DNA from: Bactericera cockerelli
Lineage: Eukaryota > Arthropoda > Insecta > Hemiptera > Triozidae
NCBI GenBank assembly: GCA_024516035.1
Contig: CM044964.1
Span: forward strand, 23,744,929-23,808,928
Reading direction: 5' to 3'
DNA length: 64,000 nt
Shown here: piece after piece, positions 20,283-30,500 of the stretch
Layout: the number at the start of each line of letters is the position of its first letter
Position numbering within the stretch: position 1 is the stretch's first letter
The notes under the pieces: generated by a model
What the model saw: only the letters and a program-made list of their open reading frames with translations
What the model was told of the DNA's origin: nothing
Databases searched by the model: none
Position numbers and translations under genes: made by a program

Positions 20283-20790
20283 TTTTTTCCTGGTTTCTTG
20301 CTTACACAAGTCCTTTATATCCAGGTTTCCTTCTTACACCAGTCCTGTTTATCCAGGTTTCCTTCTTACACCAGTCCTGTTTATCCAGGTTTCCTTCTTA
20401 CACCAGTCCTGTTTATCCAGGTTTCCTTCTTACACCAGTCCTGTTTATCCAGGTTTCTTTCTTACTCCAGTCCTGTTTATCCAGGTTTCTTTCTTACTCC
20501 AGTCCTGTTTATCCAGGTTTCCTTCTTACACCAGTCCTGTTTATCCAGGTTTCTTTCTTACTCCAGTCCTGTTTATCCAGGTTTCCTTCTTACACCAGTC
20601 CTGTTTATCCAGGTTTCCTTCTTACACCAGTCCTGTTTATCCAGGTTTCCTTCTTACACCAGTCCTGTTTATCCAGGTTTCCTTCTTACACCAGTCCTGT
20701 TTATCCAGGTTTCCTTCTTACACCAGTCCTGTTTATCCAGGTTTCTTTCTTACTCCAGTCCTGTTTATCCAGGTTTCCTACATAAGTACG
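20283..20790. repeat. 32-bp minisatellite, about 15 units
   Basis: The unit contains TTTATCCAGGTTTCCTTCTT and ACACCAGTCCTG. Variant units have CTTTCTTACTCC instead of CCTTCTTACACC, interspersed irregularly. Because 32 is not divisible by three and the unit lacks plus-strand stops, long frames of a 32-residue period appear. They are translations of the satellite, not proteins. Confidence 0.95.
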
Positions 20791-21013
20791 CATTTTCCAG
20801 GTATCCTGATTACACAAACAGATATACTTGATAGTTTATTGATAACCCCGTATAATATATCTATTTATCTATGTACCTCTGGATAGACAGGTATTATAAA
20901 TATCAAGCGATGTCCCCAGGGTCACACCAGGTCTCCTATTAAGATTGTTCTGGTTGTACACATAAACACAGGGGACTCTGAAAGTTACAGTCCCACATAC
21001 AAGAACAGGATAT

Positions 21014-21148
21014 TTAGGGCGGAATTAATAGACGTTTTTGTAATATCTCTGTGGCACTAAGTCACGGATTGCGTACTGTGCAAGATAGGGAAAATCGACA
21101 CTTAGCAACGACTTAAGTTATTGATGTTGTCTATGAATTCCGCCCTTA
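21014..21148. mobile_element. Harbinger-like MITE with TTA target duplication
   Basis: GGGCGGAATTAATAGAC (21017-21033) is inverted as GTCTATGAATTCCGCCC (21129-21145), 16 of 17 matching. TTA flanks it directly at 21014-21016 and 21146-21148. A three-base TWA duplication with a GGGC-type TIR fits the PIF/Harbinger group. The 129-bp element has no coding capacity. Confidence 0.75.
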
Positions 21149-21173
21149 ATTGCTGGTCTTTGTAGTTGACTTA

Positions 21174-21381
21174 ATAATAATAATAATATCGCCTTATTTA
21201 TACTACCCGATTAGGACTATTAAGTCCCATTATTCCAGCAGTAAGCCCAAGGCGTGTTATTATGTGGTAAAAATCCCAAATGAGAGGATAATTTGTCATG
21301 TCCCGGCTGGGTTTCGAACCGGCGAGTTCTGGAATCTCTGGATTCACAGAGTGCCGCCTTTGCCACTAAGCTACGGGGACT
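21174..21381 (-). mobile_element. SINE-D copy, full length
   Basis: The minus strand starts GTCCCCGTAGCTTAGTGGCA, has the B-box-like GGTTCGAAACCC and ends GGGCAGTATAAATAAGGCGA then TATTATTATTATTATTA. Confidence 0.88.
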
Positions 21382-21389
21382 TGTACGAA

Positions 21390-21680
21390 TTCAACCAGTA
21401 GTCTGGCTGGGGGACTATAAACAGGGAATAGACGAGTAGTCTGGCTGGTGGACTATAAACAGCAGTTGTCTGGCCTTGGGACTATAAACAGGGAATAGAC
21501 CAGTAGTCTGGCTGGGGGACTATAAAGAGGGAATAGACCAGTAGTCTGGCTGGGGGACTATAAACAGGGAACAGACCAGTAGTCTGGCTGGGGGACTATA
21601 AACAGGGAACAGACCAGTAGTCTGGCCGGGGGACTATAAACAGGGAGTAGACCAGCAGTCTGGCTGGGGGTGACTCAGAT
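21390..21680 (+). repeat. Repeat J minisatellite, ~39-bp units, about seven copies
   Basis: The unit contains AGTCTGGCTGGGGGACTATA and AACAGGGAATAGACCAGT. Every unit carries a TATAAA. Single units of the same sequence precede the repeat J bodies at 20.1 and 35.9 kb. Confidence 0.9.
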
Positions 21681-22031
21681 TTAAACAAAGAACACCAGTA
21701 TTGAGATGAGAGACACTTAACAAGGAACAAAGATCTAGGTTATAAATTTAGGGCGCACCTATTTTCTTCAAAAATTTTTGGCCCAAATTATAAAATAGGA
21801 TTACCTGCGACATCGAAATACTAACTAATCACAGCGCACCGGAGCTGGGTGAGGATAGTCTGACTTGAGTGATGGTCTTGCTATCATATTTGTAGCAATT
21901 TAATTTACAATTTTTCTGTTAAAGCCGATTATAAAAGAGGAAAAAATTTAAGATAAGCTAGGCCCTCCCACAAGTTGGAGTTTCAACCAATCACAGGATA
22001 CTATAGCCTGACTTGAGGGACAGTCTAGTTT

Positions 22032-22176
22032 ACCAACCTCAGTAGCTTGATCGATAAGGCGGCGGATTTGTAACCTTAAGGTCGGTGGTTCAAGTCCCGG
22101 TTTCAGCGTGGATTTAGTAAAGCGAGTTTGAGTAGTTGTGATATCACGACAGTGATTAACAGAAATATGATGACAG
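22032..22176 (+). mobile_element. SINE-B copy, full length
   Basis: ACCAACCTCAGTAGCTTGAT to CACGACAGTGATTAACAG. All head and tail blocks are present. Confidence 0.87.
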
Positions 22177-22366
22177 TCTGGCTTGTCTTAAATTTAATCC
22201 TGCTGTTCTAGAATTCGGCGCTTATAGCCAAATTGTAAAATAGGATTAGGTGAAGATAAACCAGACTGTCCATAATACGCAGTACTGAAAAGGATTTTCA
22301 TCAATAGCCAATTTTTCGAATATTGAAAAAAATCTAGTTGTTATTATACAATACTTAATATTTTTC

Positions 22367-22411
22367 GACCGATCTCAGTAGCGTGATCGAAAAGACGGCA
22401 GACTTATATAC
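22367..22411 (+). repeat. SINE-B head, first ~45 bases only
   Basis: GACCGATCTCAGTAGCGTGA and TCGAAAAGACGGCAGACTTA, then the match stops abruptly. A 5'-only piece is unusual for target-primed retroposition, which normally loses the 5' end. Confidence 0.6.
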
Positions 22412-22443
22412 CGTATACCCAGTTAATTTGTGCTTTTGACTGC

Positions 22444-22615
22444 CGACCTCCGTGGCTCAGTGGTTAAGAGCATTGGTTCCTGACCCGGAGGTTGCGGGTT
22501 CGAATCCCGGCCGGAGTGGAAATTTCTAACCGAAATTTTCCCTTTCCGGAATGGCATGGATGTAAAGGTAAAGTGCCCTGAAGTAACGCGAAAGCGATTC
22601 CGGGGCACACTTACC
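22444..22615 (+). mobile_element. SINE-A copy 3, full length
   Basis: CGACCTCCGTGGCTCAGTGG head, perfect B box GGTTCGAATCC, body to CCGGGGCACACTTACC. The A-rich tail is replaced by GCATATAATT. A stray SINE-A 3' end (GGTTCCGGGGCACC) also occurs at about 22758-22771. Confidence 0.88.
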
Positions 22616-23029
22616 GCATATAATTAAGCCAGACCCTAACTCAAGTCAGGTTATAGTGCGCTGTGATTGGTTGAAACTTCGACTTGAAAGACGGTTGTTA
22701 TCCTATTTTACAATTCGGCCTTTGGACTGTTATCCTACTTTTAGAAGAAAAAAAAAAGGTTCCGGGGCACCTTTTTTTAAAATTAGTTACTGTCAGTGTC
22801 TAGTCAGAAAGCCACGATTGTTATGTTCTAGTGCTTGTTGACCACCCTGTGGCTTGATTTTGACCTATAGGGAAACATGTTCACCTACCCTGAGGTCACA
22901 AAGACTACCACTCGCTGAGTCACGTGTTCAATGCCCGACTTGGTCAATGGTCATTCGCTCACTTGATGTGAGAGGACCAAGAATCTATGAACATAATATA
23001 TATCGTGTTCAATGACGTCAGTGTCGGCC

Positions 23030-23352
23030 GGCCTCCGTGGCGTAATGGTTGTGACTACTGCCCGTAGTCCAGAGATCCCGAGTTCGATCCCCAGTTCGAG
23101 CAGACTTTTCGAAGAAAATTCTGTTTTCAAAGAAACCCTCCGTTAACACGTGAAGCTGGCATTTCCGGCCCTTCTAAGGCTGGGTGAGGTTAGTGTGGGT
23201 AGCTGGTACGATTCCCAGCGAATGGAGGGTAACACCCCCGTCCAGATCAGAAAGTAACCAAATAGAATTGTTGGCGTTAGAAAGGGCATCCAGCCATAAA
23301 AAAACGTGCTCCACCCTACCAATCTCAATCAAAAGGTTGAACAATGCCGACC
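23030..23352 (+). mobile_element. SINE-H reference copy, full length
   Basis: Head GGCCTCCGTGGCGTAATGG with GACTACTGCCCGTAGTCC and B box GAGTTCGATCCCC. A linker with CCGTTAACACGTGAAGCTGG leads into the body (CATTTCCGGCCCTTCTAAGG, GGTAGCTGGTACGATTCCCA, GGAGGGTAACACCCCCGTCC) that is also found behind the 5S heads of SINE-G. The 3' end is GTTGGCGTTAGAAAGGGCAT to AAAAGGTTGAACAATGCCGA. Confidence 0.88.
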
Positions 23353-24086
23353 CAAAAGCAACAAAAGCTAATATGGGATAAAGGTAAGGGAGATAAGTAT
23401 ATATTGACTTCAGTGTCGAATGTCAACTAGTTTCAGATCGATTATTCTGTTATCAAGAATCGGATATCGAAAATGATTGAATCGGATGTCGAAGCAAGGA
23501 CTACCACACTCAAAATGACATGTTCAAATGGGATCAAGAATCGATGTAGGAATCTGAAATCTTTTTTTTTATGATGAAGATTGAAGAATCGGATATCGAA
23601 GATTAAATTCGATAATAGAATAGAATATACTTAGTTTATACTGCCGAGGTAGGACTGAAAAGTCCCTTTATTATAAAATAGAAAAGGGATAATAGAGAAT
23701 CTGTGTGAGGTTTACAGTTCACAGAACTACCAGTTATCTTTAATAAAAAAATGTTTATAGTTCGCTCAGCGTCTTTGGATTGTTTGTACTGCTAAACAAA
23801 ACTAAACCAATCTTGCGAGTTCATGAACTTGGTTTAAACAGCTGTTGAACTACAAACAATATGGCTATCTCTTCAAGTCTTGAAACAAGGTTATAAACAA
23901 TTAAACACGCTGATATAAACAAGATGTGATCTAGTTGTGTAAACAAGAGATAGGATATTGAAACTGTCATCGTTTCTCTTACACTACTCACGTTGAGAAG
24001 AATTGAGACAAAATCGGGATGCCACTGAGTGCAACATTATGTTGCGAGACATTTCGCAACATAACTCTTATTCTGTGTTTGCATTA
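23353..24086. other. No gene recognised; short ATCGATAT-rich decayed repeats
   Basis: AAGAATCGGATATCGAAAATG-like motifs recur about four times at 23430-23620. A fragment of the SINE-D-type tail (ACTGAAAAGTCCC) lies at about 23627-23672 on the minus strand. A similar fragment is at 44766-44850. Confidence 0.4.
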
Positions 24087-24087
24087 A

Positions 24088-24370
24088 GAGCGTGCGATTA
24101 GCTCAGTGGTTATGTACTCGCTTGCCATGCGGAAGTTCCCAGATTCGATCCCCCGTGCCGACAAAAATTTGTATTCTTAATTTGGTTACAATTATTGTTT
24201 GTAAGGGATACCTTCCGGTGCGCTCGAGTTGACCCAGCACCTAAAATGGGAAGTATTGTGTCACTTCTCGCCCATCAAAGTGGAGGCATACTACAACACA
24301 GACCACAAGCGTCTACAGTAGCTCCTGTTTCATGGCTACGAAAAAAAAGGCTGTGAAAAACTCATTCTTA
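24088..24370 (+). mobile_element. SINE-F reference copy, tRNA-Gly(GCC)-derived head
   Basis: GAGCGTGCGATTAGCTCAGT, then ACTCGCTTGCCATGCGGAAG and GATTCGATCCCCC. The anticodon arm CTCGC-TTGCCAT-GCGG and flanks resemble tRNA-Gly(GCC) closely. The body has CACTTCTCGCCCATCAAAGT and CACAAGCGTCTACAGTAGCT, then TCCTGTTTCATGGCTACG before an A run. Confidence 0.88.
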
Positions 24371-24489
24371 AAAAAAAAAATTGAATCAGTCAGTGGGATT
24401 CCACAGTCAATGGGATTAGATCAATTCGGTTTTTTTTTTCATCTAAAAGTGGAGCATGAAACGTTGCAAAACACTTCGCAACAATGCAA

Positions 24490-24770
24490 GTCACTGGCAG
24501 TCAAATGGTTAACGCGCTAGTCTGGTAATCTAGATAGCGCAGGGATCCGTTGGTTCGAATACCACGCAGTGCATGAATTTCCTTATTAATTTGAGTTTCT
24601 GACCGCATCCTCGTATTTAAGACGCCCTTTAGGTAGGACATTACCTTCATTCTTTTTTTGTTCTTGTATCATTGCTCAATCTTTTTGTTTTTTCTTTATA
24701 ATTTCATTGTATTTTACTGTATATATTTTTGTTCTATACCTAATAAAGCTTAATATAATAATAATAATAA
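24490..24770 (+). mobile_element. Chimeric SINE: SINE-C head and linker with tail A
   Basis: Head TCACTGGCAGTCAAATGG through GGTTCGAATACCACGCAGTG and TTTGAGTTTCTGACCGCATC is SINE-C. From about 24623 it continues as GACGCCCTTTAGGTAGGACA and the full AT-rich tail A, ending ATAATAATAATAATAA. The normal SINE-C tail is absent. The join lies just 5' of where both tails carry their C-rich block, which suggests template switching there. Confidence 0.78.
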
Positions 24771-24777
24771 ATCTCTT

Positions 24778-24935
24778 ACCTGTTATCTTGACAGTAGATC
24801 CTTTACTGATGTTTCCAGCTATCAAGATTTCATCCTGATATTCAATAGTTAAGGTTTCTTAGGGTTCCAATATTTCAATCCTGACACAGCAAAAGTAGGG
24901 TTCTCCAGTTAAAATTACACGAAGGTCTTCAGTAT
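24778..24935 (-). pseudogene. Possible decayed exon with a splice donor
   Basis: On the minus strand, one frame reads LTIEYQDEILIAGNISKGST and five further residues and then meets G|GTAAGAG, a good splice donor (intron GT at 24779-24778). Upstream the frame continues after one TAA as DLRVILTGEPYFCCVRIEIL. The alternating pattern looks like beta-strand protein rather than repeat translation. I do not recognise the family. The in-frame stop and short length make this tentative. Confidence 0.28.
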
Positions 24936-26595
24936 CACTTTAAGGATTCATATGGTTTCAATACTACTTCTTATATTATTGTGTTTCTTTAAAAAATCAC
25001 TTTTAGGGTTTTTGTATCACTCTTTAGGGTTTTTTTCAGTTGTTTAATTTTTTTTAATATCTTTCAAATGACCTTCCAATTATAGATGCTATTAACAAAA
25101 TGTAAAAATGCAGTTATTTCGAAGACGATATACCTAGGTTTTAAGAAAAAATCTATATAAAATGTTCATTTGAATAAGTTAAAGGATTTACATTAAATAA
25201 TTTTTAAATACTCATTTGTTAAATTATTCACCTGTTTTGAAATAAAAAATAAAAATAGGTAGATAATAACTATCGATGGCTTTGACCTAGTTAGTAAAGT
25301 AATGTATAGTTACTGATTATAATAATAAATTATGCATGTTAGCTGACATTTAATTTTTAATTCGTATTATGAAAATCACAGCTTCGTAATAAATTAAATA
25401 TTCAAATCAATTTATCATTATTATTAAAAAAAAATACATTAACAGTTTTTTTTTTCAAAAATTAGCTATAGGTATCTACTAATTCCTTTTTTATTAAAAT
25501 AAAAATAAAAATACATAAACATTTTTTTTTTTAAGAATTAGTTATAGGTACTACCTAATACCTATGTCCTATATTAATTATTCATTTAATTAAAAAATAT
25601 GAGTTGGTACATGTCTTTGATTAATGGTCGTTAATAATATACATAATATATTTATGTAGATGTAGATATATACTCGTATCACTTTACTTTAACCAAATAA
25701 TAGTCCAGACATTAAAATAATTGTAATACATTAAAATGAAAATTAAAAGAACATTGTAGTAAGTAATCAAATAAGTGATAAGCAGTTAACTGTGCTATGA
25801 CATGATGCAGTTGAAACCGACGCGCCACGGTTAATAAATCAATAAATAAAAAGTTAGGTATAGTAATTATTAATAACAAAGTTAGATAGGCTACATTTTA
25901 TAAGAGTATTTGGGTATTATTAATAATATTTTCGAGAGAGAAAAAAAAAAAAATATTTAAAAAAAATCTTGGCGATACAAAAAAAATACAATTATATTTT
26001 TTTTTTTTTTTTAATATTTGCTTCAAAAAATAAATCTATACTTTCCAAAGCTATCTTTCGCTTATTTAGAACAAAATAATGTCTCTTTGTTAAGAGGTTA
26101 ATAAAACCGTTTTTCCGTTGCACTTCTTCAATTGGAAACGGAAAATATTTCACCACACTAACTCCACTGAGGCAGAGCTAATGGGAAATTATTTTCAATT
26201 TTCTTTCCTAAAAAAATAGGGGGAAAAAATACCTGTTCCTATGGTATCAAAACTTCGAATTAAACGATTAAATCGTTTCCTAAAATACTGTTGAAATCAC
26301 ACATTCACGAACTACATTAGATTTGGCGTGAACTATCTCGACACGTGAACTTGTAATAATAAAATTAAAAATAACAATTCCATTTCCGTGATATAAGTAG
26401 TTAAGTGCAGATACCACAGAGCGCACGGTTCCTTTAGTAGTTAGAATGTTATGTCAATTTTAATTTTTATCTATATACCAAATGTATTATGTAATATTTA
26501 AGTATGTATATTTTATCATAATATTGTAGATGTACCCATCATACACGAAATGCAATAGTATTATTACGTGTGTACCTGTGTACTGTGTATGCATA
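24936..26595. other. Long AT-rich stretch without recognised genes
   Basis: No SINE is seen. Two imperfect copies of a block ending TTAGCTATAGGTATCTACTAA / TTAGTTATAGGTACTACC lie at about 25425-25492 and 25508-25560. The part at 26075-26420 is somewhat less AT-rich and could be untranslated or regulatory DNA, but no frame supports a gene. Confidence 0.4.
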
Positions 26596-26842
26596 AAAAA
26601 AAAAAAAAAAAAAAAAATAGTTCAGTGCTAAGATATCCAATGCGGAGAGTGCCGGGTTCGATACCACGAGCCGATAAAATTGAAAATTTGGTTACAGTTG
26701 CTTGTAAGGGATACCTTCCGGTGCTGGGCTCGTGTTGACCCAGCACCTAAATGGGAAGTATTGTGTCACCTCTCGCCCATCTGAGGGGAGGCATACTACG
26801 GGATGGGCAAGCTACAACACAGACCCCAAGCGTCTACAGTTT
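26596..26842 (+). mobile_element. SINE-F copy with decayed head, preceded by poly-A
   Basis: After an A run (26596-26619), AGTTCAGTGCTAAGATATCC is a damaged A-box region; GGTTCGATACCACG is the B box. The body TCTCGCCCATCTGAGGGGAG and CTACAACACAGACCCCAAGC is well kept. Confidence 0.8.
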
Positions 26843-26849
26843 TTAATGG

Positions 26850-27462
26850 TTTTTACATTCTAAATTCAACAAAAAAATTCTGTATCGGCAAGCCCTAGAC
26901 CTCATTTTTGCACTTTTTGTTCAAAATTTTGGATTTTCTTAAATATCAGAGCTCAATCATATTATTTTGCTAAAATAAATATTATAAATGGCCTATGTAA
27001 AACAATAATATGCATATGGATATACATATAAAATTTCATCAAAATCGAGATATAAGATTTCAAGTTCACGAGGTATAAGCTTTTAGGTAAAAAGTTAGTG
27101 GTCAGGTGCATTGTCTCTTTCACCCAGAACCGCTAGTGCGAAGTTGATGAATTTAATATGGGACCATCTACAGAACGTCTGCCATATTATGTGTACAAAT
27201 TTATTCGAAATCTGTTTTGTAGTTTCCGATATTCACACGCTACAAGGAATATTTTTAACAGACCGACAGACAGACTGATAGACAGACCCATAACCAAAGT
27301 TGCTCAGGAGGTTATGAAACGTCCAGAAATGTGAAAAAAAATGGAAATCGGAACAAAAAAAAACATTTTTTTTTTTACAAAAACGAACACAATATTTTCG
27401 ATTTCTAATATTAGAAATTTCGCGGAAGTAATATCCGAGTGAGATATTCAGGGTTAAATGAT
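26850..27462 (-). repeat. Repeat L copy, nearly full length
   Basis: On the minus strand it has ATTTCTAATATTAGAAATCG, TTTCTGGACGTTTCATAACC, an AGACGTTCTGTAGATGGTCC block and AAATTTTGAACAAAAAGTG. The same blocks in the same order occur at 47205-47890. Confidence 0.7.
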
Positions 27463-29302
27463 CAGAACAGTAATACAAGAAAATAATAGGAATAGTGATT
27501 CAGAACAGAGGTTTTACCCTCTGTTTTATCCGATTAAAAATTTTTATCCATAATTATGAATTAAAATACTAAGGTATAATTTGCAAAGGTGTTTTTCATC
27601 AGCTTATAATTATGCTTCTAAGAATGTTAAATGAGTATTATTGCACAAGCACGCCTAATACATACTATGTATAATAAATAGAAATAATAAGCATATACTT
27701 ATACAGGGTGGCCCTAGAAATATGTTCACGAGAAATAAACTCTTACCTTTTTAAAGTGGATTATTTGCGCTTGTTTCGATAGTAATTTCTTATACAGGAT
27801 GCTCTTGAATTGCACTTGAATTGCAAAATTCAAGACCTATTTATTTAAATGTTTTTCCCACTCATTTTATGCCTGCTAGGGCTATTTTCTTTCCACTGTG
27901 GACTTCTGGGAATGATTTTTACATGTTTTAAATATTCAGTGGAAATCCTACTTATAATTTTTCCATCAAGGATATTAATATCTAATAAATAAATAAAACA
28001 AAACAAAAATATCTGTAAAATGTTCAATACCAAAAAAATAAAATAAAATGTTTCAAGTTTAGATTAATTACAAGGAAAAGTTTTGGAAAAACAATAAGTT
28101 AGTGGACTCATAATTCCGCTGGTTAGAGTATATTACGTACCAAAGTAATATAATTATCATAATAATAAAAATAATATATTTTCTAATTAAAAAATCAACA
28201 AGCAATAAATTTGTTGATATCAAAATCGAAAGAAGTAGGTGCAAATAGAAAATGTGGGCGGGGAAAATAAAAATAGGTAGACTGACTTGAATATAGGACA
28301 ACGTTGACAAGGTTATTATTATTTTTTTTTTTTTTTGGCTTTCTAGTGGCAGGGTTCTCACATTTGAGCTCTTCCACTCAATCACTAATCTGGATTAAGA
28401 AAGAAAAAAAATTGGTACAATTATTTTAAGGTACCTAACTTCTGATTTTTAGTATGAGTTAATTCATGAATTCATATATGGAACAATAAAATATATTTAT
28501 TAAAATTTCAGTGTTATTTGGAACAGTTAATTTGAGCACAAAAGATTATCAATTTATCATTTTCAAGTTGATTTAAAATTTAAAAATCAAAAATAATTTT
28601 GACCGTAAATATTTATGTCACAAAAGTGTACTTTTGTAGGTGATTAGGTTCGAACAAGCATTTACTCAAGAGTGGTACTATATCTTCACTTTTTTATTCT
28701 TACACAGTTTAGAAATACATATGAAAATTATATTAACAAAATCCATGTTATAATTCATAATTATATTTTAAAGTCCTTACACATTTCAAAAAAAAAGAAA
28801 GAAGAAAAAAGAAATAATAATAAAAAAATTGATGCTTGAGATTTAACAGTAAAATTTGATTTTAGACTTCCAATTTTTTAAATAACACTAAATATAGCAC
28901 TAACAAATGCTAATTAAAAAAGCACTCCGTCACTCTACTAAGCTCTGTCCTCGCGATGTATGTTCAAAAATTTAGTAAAAAAAAAAAAAAAAAAAGACAG
29001 GCAGTTTGATAATATGTAGGAATGATTGAGATCACCTGAGAAGACCTCGCTCCTAGGACTGCTAGCTCAAGTCAAGACTTGTGGTGGAGGTCTCGTCACA
29101 TTTCTGCATCCTTGAAAAGTTGACCACTCGGGAGGGGAACAGACATTTAGCTCTCATCATCTCGAAATAACCACCTGGAACTTCTCACTGTAACTCTATC
29201 TTAGCCATTGCATCGTCAAGATAACGATGGAGGCATTAGCAATGGAGTCGTCATGAGTGTCATGACGTATATTTCATGGCTATATTTTAAAAGGAATAAT
29301 AA
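27463..29302. other. Long AT-rich stretch without recognised genes
   Basis: A CAGGGTGGCCCTAGAAATAT motif at about 27705-27725 resembles the outer end of the inverted-repeat element at 59.6 kb. Poly-A at 28976-28995. No gene is supported. Confidence 0.4.
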
Positions 29303-29507
29303 TAATATCACCCTATATACGAGTATACTGCCCGATGAAGACTATTAAAGTCCCATTTATCCAGCAGAAAGCCCAAGACATATTATTATGTGGTAAAAAT
29401 CCCAATTGGGAGGATAACTTGTCATGTCCCGGCTGGGTTTAGAACCCACAACCTCTGAAATCTCTGAATTCACAGAGTGTCGCCTTTACCACTGAGCTAC
29501 CGGGACA
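29303..29507 (-). mobile_element. SINE-D copy, full length
   Basis: Minus strand: TGTCCCGGTAGCTCAGTGGT to GGGCTTTCTGCTGGATAAAT and GGGCAGTATACTCGTATATA. The B box is decayed (GGTTCTAAACC). Confidence 0.85.
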
Positions 29508-30080
29508 GACAAGAAAGGAAGGACGGGAAAAAGTCTTTTAAAGACACCCAGGGGTTGGCCTAGGGTGTCAGATTTCCACCCACTAAAAACCTACCTTTCC
29601 TGATAGCATACTCTGCATACTGCACTTGGAACCGAAATATTTTCATTATTTCAAGTGCAGTGCTAATAGGACCTACCGATCCCGTTGGTAAAAAATGTGT
29701 CCCTTTTTAGCAAACTATCCAATATGGCTGCCGTAATTACCTTCAAAAGCATGTAAGAAGAAAAATTGTTTTGTTATTGTTGTGATTTCCTCTGTCACAT
29801 CTGTGTTAAAACTAACCAAGATGGCCGTTTTGACGAGGCATGTTTGAGGCATTACGAGTTTTCTATTAGTTATTCCTCAATGAAGATAACTATATGTGTA
29901 ATAACTCTGTTTGTCCAATCATTATCTACTCTATTGTGTGTCGTTATGTGAATATTAATACTATCAAGGTTCAACTTAGTCAGCTTCGATGGTACGGTGA
30001 ATACATCAGTTGTATTGCAATGCCTAAATTACCTAGTGATAATTATAAAAATGGAGGAATTTCTCCGTGAACTTAAAAGA
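29508..30080. other. No gene recognised; one imperfect hairpin
   Basis: ACTGCACTTG (about 29623) and CAAGTGCAGT (about 29655) are inverted copies 20-odd bases apart, giving a short hairpin. Not long enough to call a microRNA precursor. Confidence 0.35.
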
Positions 30081-30119
30081 AGTTCTCGCTCTGGGTCGAA
30101 CTTTTTTTCGGTATTCGAA

Positions 30120-30270
30120 AAAGAGTTCGATGCTGGCTATTCCCGGCCTTACTCAGGCTGGGTCAGGAGACTAGCTACTAGCTATGGTTTGTGAGTTTCT
30201 AGCGAATGGACAGTGAAATCCCCGTCGTGATATGACCATGCAGTTGACTGTGACGTTAAACCCAAATTAA
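30120..30270 (+). mobile_element. SINE-G/H body without a clear head
   Basis: GCTGGCTATTCCCGGCCTTA, CAGGCTGGGTCAGG, GTGAGTTTCTAGCGAATGGA and ATATGACCATGCAGTTGACT match the shared G/H body. The VIATGACCATGCAGTTGA-type 3' end is the version usually found behind 5S heads. Confidence 0.6.
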
Positions 30271-30280
30271 AACAGCCCAA

Positions 30281-30500
30281 GTCCTCACGATGGTTGATCG
30301 CACGAAGAATATGTGGTTCAGAACGAGCCAATTAAAAGTTTGGCTGGACACCATGTCACTTCCCCACATCTGTAGCCATGCAGGTTACAACAATATAACA
30401 CAGTATCGTGTAATAATACCTAGCCAACATATACAGAAGATGTGGCTGAGAACAAGCCTACTTTAAGTTTGGCTGGAAACTATGGCACTTCCCCACAGTT
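30281..30500 (+). repeat. Repeat I, two decayed copies in a row
   Basis: AAGTCCTCACGATGGTTGAT, CAGAACGAGCCAATTAAAAG and GTTACAACAATATAACAC form one copy (30281-30400). TGGCTGAGAACAAGCCTACT and TTTGGCTGGAAACTATGGCA form a second (30425-30500). A third scrap, TTGGTTACAACAACATAACA, is at about 30739-30760. Confidence 0.6.

Larger units (their letters stand above)
21785..22740. repeat. Cluster of decayed MITE-like copies, invaded by SINEs
   Basis: The motif AAATTGTAAAATAGGATTA with GGGCCGAATT-type ends, and TTTCAACCAATCACAG with CCTGACTTGAG, recurs at about 21785-21880, 21920-22025, 22205-22265 and inverted at 22625-22735. The copies at 21.97-22.02 and 22.63-22.69 kb are inverted relative to each other. 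SINE-B and SINE-A copies lie between them. A related end is at about 34500-34530. Confidence 0.55.

Noticed and set aside
20283..20790. Possible CRISPR array (regular ~32-bp repeats)
   Set aside because: The units are contiguous with no unique spacers, no cas genes are present and the DNA is clearly eukaryotic.
20158..20886. A 242-codon open frame of repeating SYTSPVYPGF-like units, and a second overlapping frame
   Set aside because: It is a translation of the 32-bp minisatellite; other frames are open too because the unit lacks stops.
24088..24165. A genuine tRNA-Gly(GCC) gene
   Set aside because: The 3' acceptor side does not pair and the SINE-F body follows, as in the other copies.
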